A program made the position numbers and the translations under genes. This document shows, one piece after another, positions 1 to 6,917 of a stretch of DNA of 23,586 nt (the stretch's first letter is position 1; each line of letters begins with the position of its first letter). The notes under the pieces are model-generated. The model was not told the DNA's origin. It did no database searches and saw only the letters and a program-made list of their open reading frames with translations. The DNA lies in NCBI GenBank assembly GCA_964545715.1, contig CAZJHX010000163.1:1-23586 (forward strand), in the 5' to 3' direction. The stretch is from CAZJHX01 sp964545715 (GTDB lineage: Bacteria; Myxococcota_A; UBA9042; GCA-2863065).

Positions 1-30
1 GGCGAGTACGGCCACTGTGAGCATTCTCAC
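1..30 (-). CDS. N-terminus of an exported protein (partial, runs off the window)
   Basis: A new reading frame opens at the end of the Tat-subunit gene. A GTG at 30-28 overlaps that gene's TGA stop (GTGA), and an in-frame ATG follows at 24. The visible residues are (V)RMLTVAVLA, which looks like the start of a signal peptide. A GAGGG purine run about 9 nt upstream of the GTG favours the GTG start. Genes encoding GMC dehydrogenase plus a subunit-3 protein are often followed by a cytochrome c or another exported subunit, but too little is visible to name this one. Confidence 0.4.
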   Translation of the reverse strand, partial: MRMLTVAVLA

Positions 31-623
31 GGCATCCAACCCTCGTCGGTCAGCTCCTTGGAGACCGGCTTGCGAAACGAGAACTCGGGCAGGTGCCGAT
101 AACCCAGGTTGGGGCCCGGGAAGCCCACATAGTCCAGACCCACGCCGTTGTACGCGCCACCGTAAAACGCAGAGCGTATGGCGCGATAGGCCAGCCTGAG
201 TAGCGGCAGCGACTCCTGAGCCTCGATCAGCAGGGGCTCGCGCTCGTTCGGCGGCAGCGCGGCAAACGGCACACCGTGGGCGGCAGTCGCCAGGCCGTCC
301 ATCAGGCCCGAGATCAGCTGAGCGTTCTCGCGAAACGGGAAGGCGCCGTCGGACAGCAGATTCATCGCGCAGGCCTCAATGGCGCCCGGCGCGGCCTCGG
401 GATCCGTCTCGGCGCCCGGCACCACGGTCTCCAAAATCGCAGCCAGCGTCTTCTCCAGCGGCGTCTCGGCGGTCAAGCAGGCCCCCGCGAGCGGCGCGCG
501 CGCGAAGCCCCCCGGCTCCAGCGCTCCGGCGAGCCGCGGACCCGCCACACAGCCCAGCAACACGCGCAAAGACCAATCTGATGCGGTCTCCAGAAACCGG
601 CGTCGGCTCACGGGCTGGGTCAT
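27..623 (-). CDS. Gluconate 2-dehydrogenase subunit 3-like protein with Tat signal
   Basis: This 198-residue protein is a small accessory subunit of membrane-associated GMC dehydrogenases. The N-terminus has a near-consensus twin-arginine motif (SRRRFLE, residues 6-12), so it should be exported folded through Tat. The body matches the subunit-3 family pattern: a helix ending in VVPGAETDP, then APGAIEA, and a C-terminal aromatic stretch. The start is set at the ATG at 623 because it overlaps the stop of the GMC gene (ATGA), implying translational coupling; a longer frame upstream lies inside the GMC gene and reads as Arg-rich out-of-frame sequence. The usual role in this family is to carry the cofactor-bound catalytic subunit across the membrane. 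The substrate is unknown. Confidence 0.8.
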   Translation of the reverse strand: MTQPVSRRRFLETASDWSLRVLLGCVAGPRLAGALEPGGFARAPLAGACLTAETPLEKTLAAILETVVPGAETDPEAAPGAIEACAMNLLSDGAFPFRENAQLISGLMDGLATAAHGVPFAALPPNEREPLLIEAQESLPLLRLAYRAIRSAFYGGAYNGVGLDYVGFPGPNLGYRHLPEFSFRKPVSKELTDEGWMP

Positions 624-2062
624 CGGTTGGCCACAATCCAGGCAGCGATGCGCTCGGCGTTGGCGCCGATGGTCAGCGCCGGGTTGACGCCGGTGCCGCC
701 CGGAATCGATGAGCCGTCTGTGCAAAACAGGCCCGGATAGCCCCGCAGCTCGCCGTTGGGGGTGCACGGCGCGCGGTCGGGATCGTCACCGATCCGGCAG
801 GTCCCCAAGGGATGCGCGTCGCCGTGCTCGAAGCCGTCATCTGCCGTGCGCAGCAGCTTGGCGCCCGTCTCATCCGCGATCTGCCGCCCAACCGACGCCA
901 CCCGATCGATATAGGCCGCCAGGTGCTCCGTCATCGGCAGGTCAAACTGAAGCATGCCGTCCGGATCGACCGTGATCTGCCCCACGCCGTCCACCAGCCC
1001 GATGGCCAGCGCCGAGATCACCCGATCCGGATAGTGGTCCTTCATGAAGCGCTTGAAGCCCATCCCCAGCGGCGCACTGGGCGCCTCCCCGTCATCGCGC
1101 ACCACGTCCAGGGCGGCAAACAGCGCAGGCGGCCCCGCTCCCGCGTGGATGGTGATCCGGTGCTCCTCCCAAAAGTCGTAAGTGATCATCCCGGCGTTGT
1201 TTCGGCCCATGAACAGATGCGCGTCCGGATAGTGCTCCGGCAGCACCCACATCAGGGCCACATCGCCGTTGTTGTTGAGGTTTCGCCCCACCTCGGGGTG
1301 TAGGTCGACCAGGCTGTCGCGCGAGCGCAGCAAAATAGCCGGCGTCTCCAGCGCACTGGCCGCCAGCAACACAACGGGCGCGCCTACCTCATGGGCCAAG
1401 CCGTACTGGTCGCTGTAGTGAACGATGTACCCCCCACCCGCGCTCTGCTCGACCCGGTCAACGCGCGCGCCCGTGCGAAAGTCCGCTCCCGCGGCTTCGG
1501 CCTGCGGGATGTAGTTGTGCCCAAGGTGCTTCTTGCGACCATATGGACATCCCGCCATGCAGAAACCGCAGGAGAGGCAATCGACCATCGGGTAGTTCGC
1601 CCGGTCACAGGTGCGCCCCATCTCGTCCAGCAGCATCGCGAAGCAGCCACCGGCACGCGGCACCTCATCCCACCGGATGCGCGACACGGACATCATCTCC
1701 TCGACGGTCCGGTAGTGCGGGTCCATCGCGGCGCGGGTCACACCCTGGGGCCATACGGCGTAGCCGGCCTGATCCTGATACGCAAAGACCTCGCTGGGCG
1801 CCCGCAGCATGGCCGCCGCGTAAGTCAGCGAGCCGCCCCCGAGCCCGCGCCCATACCTGAAGAAGACCTTGAAGTCCGTGCTCTGATACGTCACGAACAG
1901 GCGGCTCTGCGCCCTAAAGCTCCAGTCCTGATGAAAGTCTTTTTCGGTCAGACGCTCGCCTTGCTCCAGCACCAATACCTGGCGTCCGGCCTCCGCCAGC
2001 CGCAGCGCCGGGATGGAGCCGCCAAAGCCCGACCCGACCACCACGGCTTCTGCTGTCTCCAT
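620..2062 (-). CDS. GMC-family FAD-dependent oxidoreductase (catalytic subunit)
   Basis: This 480-residue flavoprotein of the glucose-methanol-choline family oxidises an alcohol, sugar or sterol hydroxyl. Residues 7-15 carry the FAD dinucleotide motif (G10-x-G12-x-x-G15) with the ribose-binding Glu33. The C-terminal catalytic region has H417 in HPLGT and N460 in GVNPALTIGANAER, the His/Asn pair expected for this family. A four-cysteine motif at C162, C165, C168 and C172 (CxxCxxCxxxCP) sits in the middle; it recurs in cholesterol-oxidase-like GMC proteins and has ferredoxin spacing. There is no signal peptide, whereas the overlapping downstream gene has a Tat signal, so co-export is likely. 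An AGAGAAAAGG stretch precedes the ATG. The electron acceptor is not encoded in view. Confidence 0.9.
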   Translation of the reverse strand: METAEAVVVGSGFGGSIPALRLAEAGRQVLVLEQGERLTEKDFHQDWSFRAQSRLFVTYQSTDFKVFFRYGRGLGGGSLTYAAAMLRAPSEVFAYQDQAGYAVWPQGVTRAAMDPHYRTVEEMMSVSRIRWDEVPRAGGCFAMLLDEMGRTCDRANYPMVDCLSCGFCMAGCPYGRKKHLGHNYIPQAEAAGADFRTGARVDRVEQSAGGGYIVHYSDQYGLAHEVGAPVVLLAASALETPAILLRSRDSLVDLHPEVGRNLNNNGDVALMWVLPEHYPDAHLFMGRNNAGMITYDFWEEHRITIHAGAGPPALFAALDVVRDDGEAPSAPLGMGFKRFMKDHYPDRVISALAIGLVDGVGQITVDPDGMLQFDLPMTEHLAAYIDRVASVGRQIADETGAKLLRTADDGFEHGDAHPLGTCRIGDDPDRAPCTPNGELRGYPGLFCTDGSSIPGGTGVNPALTIGANAERIAAWIVANR

Positions 2063-2112
2063 GCCTTTTCTCTAGCAGAAGCAGCAGCTTGGGCGAGTCG
2101 ACCGGGATCAGA

Positions 2113-4281
2113 TCAAAGCGGCTTTCGGCGCGCCATGCGCAGGATCCCCGCCATCAACAGCAAGAGCAGCAGAACAGACGCCCCGGCTGAGCCAGGCCCA
2201 GGAGTTGTGCCGGCCGCACAGTCCGAGGATGAGTCATCCTCCGGCGGCGCAGCGGTGTCGGGCGGCGTGTCGTCGTCCGGGGGCGGATCTTCAGTGGCCG
2301 TGGGATCGTAGTCCGGATGGTCGTGCAGCATCATCAGCGTCAAGGCGACCAGCGTAGCCTCCCAAATGTGCGGCATGGCGGTGTGGTTGCGCCAATCGGT
2401 CCCGAACTCGTCGGGGATGTAGACCTCGCCCATGTGGTTGTTTTCGGTCGGGACTTCCTTGGCCAGAATCTCGATATGAGCCTCCAGGCGCTGGCGGTCG
2501 TCCTTGTTGGGACTGTCCGGCGGCAGAAGGTACGCCAGGGCCAGCGTGAGCTTGGCGTCGTAGGCCGATCCCGGCGGGTTCCGGTTCTTCAAGCTGATGT
2601 CGAGTTGGTGGAGCAGCTTAGCGATCAAAGCCTGCTTCGCCGCCTCGGTGAACTGGAATTTGGCCGGATACGCCGCCCACGACAGCGCCCCGTGGTCATC
2701 CGTCTCGATGCCGGTGTCCGTGATCCAGCGGTCGCGGATGGCCTGCTCCAGCTCCAATTGGCGGGCCTGCCAGTCTTCGGCCTTGGGGTCGTTTCTCGTC
2801 TTGGCCGCGGCCGCCGCAGCCTTCAGGCCCAGCCACACCGTGATGGCGCCATGCAGCGTCTGGGTCAGGCCCGGGTTGTCGTCCTCGTTGGCCTTGCACT
2901 GCAGGCCCGAGGCCTCGTCTTTGCACTTGGTGAGCAGGTCCGCGGCCAGCGTGATGGCCGGCCACAGCGTGTCGTCATCCGCGGTGTGCGTCGCCATCGT
3001 CCACAGCGTCAGGCCCACCTGATCGATCTCAAAGTCGATAAAGCCGCCCGGCTGGCCGTCCGCGTAGTAGTTCATGGCAAACGAGCCCGGGTGGGCCAGG
3101 TCCGGACGCAGCGCGGCATCCTGACCGGCATCCTTGCGCTGCACGTCCGCATAAAACCGATTGTGCTGGGCCACCCGGTCGTGGTGGCCGACGTCGCTCA
3201 AGAACAGATTGAAGAAGCTGCCGTCCCTGGGCCAGTCCAGGTTGTACGGAGGCTGCGAGCTCACGCTGGCCACGATGGCGCCCGTGTCCAGGTCCGTGCC
3301 CGTGCGGATGCTCAACAGCGTACGATGGATAAACGCCAGATGATCCGGGTCCGCGATATCCGGCAGGTCGGCCTCGGCCAGCCACGCGCGATCGGTCGCC
3401 TCGCGCTCGGTCTGCGCGTCCTCGAAGCTGGTCGCTCGCGCGGTCTCCAGCGCCGCCAGCGCCTCCTCCTCCGTGGCGCCAAACACGATCAGCGTCTCCA
3501 CCTCCTTGGCCGCCACGCGATACGCCAGGTTTTCGGGGCCCTGCACCGCCGTATTGCCCTTGATCTCCAAATACGCGTCACCCGGCTCCAGGCCATTGTC
3601 GCGGCCGCAGTGGATCTGCTCCGGCTTCGGGTCCACCCCCACCACCAGCACCACGCCGTCGGCCTTGTCGATAAAGGCGCTGTTGTCCGCGTCCCACCGC
3701 AGCTCAGCCTCTCTCACGTCGTCGTTCATCGTCTGCGTCGTCGGCTCAAACGCCTTGTGCTCGGTCATCAGCGCCGGGTTCAGATAGCCCACGTAGGTGT
3801 GCACCTCCGGGCCCTCCAGCACGCACCGCCGCCGCAATACCGGCAGCTTGCCCTGCACCAACTCCGTGCACGTGACCTTGCGCTCGCCGTGGCTGTAGGC
3901 CCGGGTCAACACATCCACATCCTTGGCCGCGTACGTGATCTCGCGCACCCACGGGCTGTCCCGCAGCCAGCTGACGTCGCCCGTGTTGCCCACGATCACG
4001 CCGTCAAAGCCGCCGTCGTTTTCGGCCGCGCCCATAAACTGCAGCGTGTAGCCGTCCTCGCCGCCCGCCGTCTGATAGTGCATGTGCTCATTGAACGTCG
4101 GGTTGGGCCAACGCAACACCGTCAGCTCACCCAGATCGCTCCAGGCCGCCGTGATGACGCCGTTGCCAAACGCCGCGTGGATGTTCGTGGCGCCAAACAG
4201 CTCTTCGATGCCGTGATGGGTCGCATGCGCGGGCACCGCCACCAGAAGAGCGAGCGCGGTCAACAGAGAGCGTGCAGACAT
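2113..4281 (-). CDS. Secreted glucoamylase-like (GH15-like) protein with C-terminal membrane/sorting tail
   Basis: This 722-residue protein has a signal peptide (1-20, cut after PAHA). Residues 30-290 form a beta-rich N-terminal domain as in bacterial glucoamylases. An alpha/alpha-barrel-like region follows, with the signature YNLDWPRDGS at 346-355. Candidate catalytic acids are E466 (in NEDD) and E619 (in GEVYIPDE); this assignment is tentative. The expected role is release of glucose or a related sugar from alpha-glucans outside the cell or at its surface. The tail holds an Asp/Pro/Thr linker (656-687), a lone Cys688, a hydrophobic segment (701-714) and a basic end (RMARRKPL), resembling a MYXO-CTERM sorting signal. 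It starts 2 bp after the stop of the gene before it, suggesting one operon. Confidence 0.82.
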   Translation of the reverse strand: MSARSLLTALALLVAVPAHATHHGIEELFGATNIHAAFGNGVITAAWSDLGELTVLRWPNPTFNEHMHYQTAGGEDGYTLQFMGAAENDGGFDGVIVGNTGDVSWLRDSPWVREITYAAKDVDVLTRAYSHGERKVTCTELVQGKLPVLRRRCVLEGPEVHTYVGYLNPALMTEHKAFEPTTQTMNDDVREAELRWDADNSAFIDKADGVVLVVGVDPKPEQIHCGRDNGLEPGDAYLEIKGNTAVQGPENLAYRVAAKEVETLIVFGATEEEALAALETARATSFEDAQTEREATDRAWLAEADLPDIADPDHLAFIHRTLLSIRTGTDLDTGAIVASVSSQPPYNLDWPRDGSFFNLFLSDVGHHDRVAQHNRFYADVQRKDAGQDAALRPDLAHPGSFAMNYYADGQPGGFIDFEIDQVGLTLWTMATHTADDDTLWPAITLAADLLTKCKDEASGLQCKANEDDNPGLTQTLHGAITVWLGLKAAAAAAKTRNDPKAEDWQARQLELEQAIRDRWITDTGIETDDHGALSWAAYPAKFQFTEAAKQALIAKLLHQLDISLKNRNPPGSAYDAKLTLALAYLLPPDSPNKDDRQRLEAHIEILAKEVPTENNHMGEVYIPDEFGTDWRNHTAMPHIWEATLVALTLMMLHDHPDYDPTATEDPPPDDDTPPDTAAPPEDDSSSDCAAGTTPGPGSAGASVLLLLLLMAGILRMARRKPL

Positions 4282-4283
4282 GA

Positions 4284-4820
4284 TTACTCCGACGGCGGCG
4301 GGGTGAAGACGACGTCCGCCTGAGGACGCGTCGGGTCGTCGCTGGTGATGCGCAGCGTGGCCTTGTTGGGGTCCTGCGCGGCCACATCATAGCGGACCTT
4401 GATGTCGATGGTGGTGTTGGCCACGCCGGGCTTGATGACGTGCGGCAGGCCCGTCGCCGGGTCAAACGCGCCCCAATCGATGGTCACATGCGCGTTGGGC
4501 GTCGTGCCGTCCGCATTGGGACTGGTCAGCTCGATCCCGCTCACCGTCAGCGGCGCGTCGCCCACATTACGAATCGCCACCGGCACCACCGCCGCCAGCT
4601 CTGCCTTGACCACCGCCGCCCCAGCGCTGCCGACCAGCACCGTGATCACCGGGCGTGGCTCCGGCCCGGCGTCGGCCACCACATCCGGCGTGGCAAGCCC
4701 GTCCGGCTCAACGATATCGCTGGCGTAGTTGGCCTGATTCGTCACCGACGGTCCGCTCTGCTCGGCGCCGCCGCCGGCAAGAACCAACAGCAAAACCGGC
4801 AGCCGGGCGCTCGACGTCAC
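4284..4820 (-). CDS. Exported Ig-like (choice-of-anchor D type) small protein
   Basis: This 178-residue protein starts with a GTG that overlaps the stop of the Fe-S oxidoreductase gene (GTGA). It has a hydrophobic leader (residues 7-15), then a low-complexity Asp/Pro region, then a beta-sandwich resembling ASPM/SPD-2/Hydin-type domains: VPVAIRNVGDAPLTVSGIEL at 79-98, a KPG turn, and TLRITSDDPTRPQADVVF near the end. These domains usually bind or space surface structures and have no catalytic role. The leader reads VLAGGGAEQ, where a lipoprotein would read LAGC. One T-to-G change in codon 17 would explain the missing lipidation cysteine. The partner is unknown. Confidence 0.7.
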   Translation of the reverse strand: MTSSARLPVLLLVLAGGGAEQSGPSVTNQANYASDIVEPDGLATPDVVADAGPEPRPVITVLVGSAGAAVVKAELAAVVPVAIRNVGDAPLTVSGIELTSPNADGTTPNAHVTIDWGAFDPATGLPHVIKPGVANTTIDIKVRYDVAAQDPNKATLRITSDDPTRPQADVVFTPPPSE

Positions 4821-6871
4821 TCCGCCGCGGCTGGCTCCGCTTCAGGCTCGGGCGCGGGCTCGGGCGCGGGCTTGTCGAGGCCGCGCGCGATCAACTGCGC
4901 CACGTCCAGGACCTTCACGTCGTCCTCTTTGTCCTTGGCCTTCAGCCCGTCGGACAGCATCGTGTGGCAGAACGGACAGGCCGTCGCGATCTCCTTGGGG
5001 TTCACGCCCAGGGCCTCTTCCACGCGATCCTCGTTGACCCGCGTGCCGATGTCCTCTTCCAGCCACATGCGCCCACCGCCGGCGCCGCAGCAGAAGCCCT
5101 TCTCCCGCGTGCGCTCCATCTCCTTGGGCTCGGCGCCCGTCACCGCCTTGATGAGCTCACGCGGGGCGTCATAGATCTGGTTGTGCCGCCCCAGATAGCA
5201 GCTGTCGTGGTACGTCACGGCACCGTTCGTCTGCGCCTTCAGCTTCAGGCGGCCATCGCGGCGCAGCTGCTCGATAAAGGTCGTGTGATGCAGCACCTCG
5301 AAGTCGCCACCAAACTGCGGATACTCGTTGGCGATGGTGTTGTAGCAGTGCGGGCAATGGCTGATGATCTTGGTGACGTTTTTGCTCTTCAGCAGCTCGA
5401 TGTTGGCTTCAGCCATCGTCTGGAACAGAAACTCGTTGCCCATCCGCCGCGCCGAGTCGCCCGTGCACTGCTCGTCGTCGCCCAAAATCGCAAACTTGAC
5501 GTCCGCCGCCTGAAGAATCTCCACCAACGCGCGCGCCGTCTTCTTGGCCTCGGTATCAAACGCGCCAGCACACCCGACCCAGTACAGCACCTCGTACTCG
5601 CTGGCGTCGTCGCCCACGATCGGGACGCCCATGCCCTCGCACCACTCGGTCCGGCTGTCGCGCAAGCCCCACGGATTGCCCTTGCGCTCCATGCCCTTGA
5701 AGATGCCCTTGGCCTCTTTGGGGAACTTGGACTCCATCATCACCATGTAGCGCCGCATCTCCACGATGGTGTCGATGTGCTCGATGTCGACGGGGCACTC
5801 ATACACACACGCGCCGCACGTCGTGCACGCCCAGATGAACTCCTCGCTGAAGACCTCCGGCACAAACGGCCGCAGTACACCGTCCTCGTCCTTCTTGCCG
5901 TTCAACACGATGGGACCCACGCGCTCCAGCTCGCCACGCAGCTCCACCTGCAGCCCCTTGGGCGTCAGCGGCTTGCCGGTGTTGTACGCCGGGCACATCT
6001 CCTGACAGCGCCCGCACTCGGTGCACGCATAGCTGTCAAACAGCATCTTGCGATTGAACTGGTCCAGCGTGGACGCACCCAGCACGTCCTCTTCAGTCAT
6101 CGTCTCGATGTCGATGTCCATCTTCTGCAGCGCCGCGCCCGACTTGTGCGTGGCGTTGCCGTTGAAGAACACGTTCATCGGTCCCGTGATCAGGTGGAAG
6201 TGCTTGCCCCGCGGCACCCAGATCAGCAGCGCCACAAAGAACAGCGCGTGCAGCCAGAAGCTGATCATGCCGATCGTCTCCTGCGTGCCCATGCTCATCG
6301 GCGCCAGCATGCCGGCAAACGCGTTGGAGATCGGAATCGAGCCGACCGGGTTCGGCGGATGCCCCTGGTTGATGAACATGCCGTTCGTGATGAAGTACGT
6401 GATGATCAGCCCGCCGATGCCGACCAGCACCACCAGCGCGTCAAACTCGCTGTGCGCCTTCACGTGCGGGTTCTTTTTGATGTAGCGCTGGTAGGTCGCC
6501 ATCCCCAGCGCGACCAGCACGATGGCGCTGAAGAACTCCTGCGTGGCGCCCAAAAACGCCGTCCCGCCGATCAGCGGCAGCTTGAACGTGTGCCCGAAGA
6601 GCCCCTCGCCGATGACCTGCAGCGCCACGGTCTGCAGCACCAGAAAGCCATAGAAGAACATGACGTGCATGTAGCCGCGCCAGCTGCGCTGCAGCAGCTT
6701 CTGCTGGCCAAAGACGTTGCGAATCACCCGCTGAATGCGCGCGTCGCGGTTGTCCCAGCGGTTCACCGCCCGCCCGATCATCGCCCACTTGAAGCGCACC
6801 CGTATCGCGTCGACAAACAGGTAGAGCCCCGCGATGAGCAGAATGGCCATAACCACTGACTGAACGTTCAA
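4817..6871 (-). CDS. etfD: EtfD-like membrane Fe-S oxidoreductase (HdrD/CCG family with NarI-like domain)
   Basis: This 684-residue protein has about five N-terminal membrane helices (roughly 3-20, 66-90, 110-128, 145-165, 200-220) that resemble a NarI-type quinone-reacting domain. Two 4Fe-4S motifs follow (C283-C286-C289-C293 and C349-C352-C355-C359). Then come two cysteine-rich CCG domains (C434, C469, C506/C509; C558, C594/C595, C632/C635). This domain order is that of EtfD proteins, which pass electrons from electron-transfer flavoprotein to menaquinone during fatty-acid beta-oxidation. The tail is a Pro/Glu/Ala repeat. No etfA or etfB is in view, so the donor is inferred from the family; a HdrD-like oxidoreductase with another donor is the alternative. 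Confidence 0.85.
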   Translation of the reverse strand: MNVQSVVMAILLIAGLYLFVDAIRVRFKWAMIGRAVNRWDNRDARIQRVIRNVFGQQKLLQRSWRGYMHVMFFYGFLVLQTVALQVIGEGLFGHTFKLPLIGGTAFLGATQEFFSAIVLVALGMATYQRYIKKNPHVKAHSEFDALVVLVGIGGLIITYFITNGMFINQGHPPNPVGSIPISNAFAGMLAPMSMGTQETIGMISFWLHALFFVALLIWVPRGKHFHLITGPMNVFFNGNATHKSGAALQKMDIDIETMTEEDVLGASTLDQFNRKMLFDSYACTECGRCQEMCPAYNTGKPLTPKGLQVELRGELERVGPIVLNGKKDEDGVLRPFVPEVFSEEFIWACTTCGACVYECPVDIEHIDTIVEMRRYMVMMESKFPKEAKGIFKGMERKGNPWGLRDSRTEWCEGMGVPIVGDDASEYEVLYWVGCAGAFDTEAKKTARALVEILQAADVKFAILGDDEQCTGDSARRMGNEFLFQTMAEANIELLKSKNVTKIISHCPHCYNTIANEYPQFGGDFEVLHHTTFIEQLRRDGRLKLKAQTNGAVTYHDSCYLGRHNQIYDAPRELIKAVTGAEPKEMERTREKGFCCGAGGGRMWLEEDIGTRVNEDRVEEALGVNPKEIATACPFCHTMLSDGLKAKDKEDDVKVLDVAQLIARGLDKPAPEPAPEPEAEPAAAE

Positions 6872-6917
6872 CTGCGCCCCCTTCGACTCTCAGACCGTTC
6901 GGGTGACCAATAGCATC

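Noticed and set aside
624..767. An upstream extension of the Tat-subunit gene to an earlier start at 767.
   Set aside because: The extra 48 residues are out-of-frame GMC sequence. The ATG at 623 gives a Tat signal and an ATGA overlap.
2063..2112. A promoter or terminator between the GH15-like and GMC genes.
   Set aside because: The 50-bp gap shows no stem with a U-run and no convincing -35/-10 pair.
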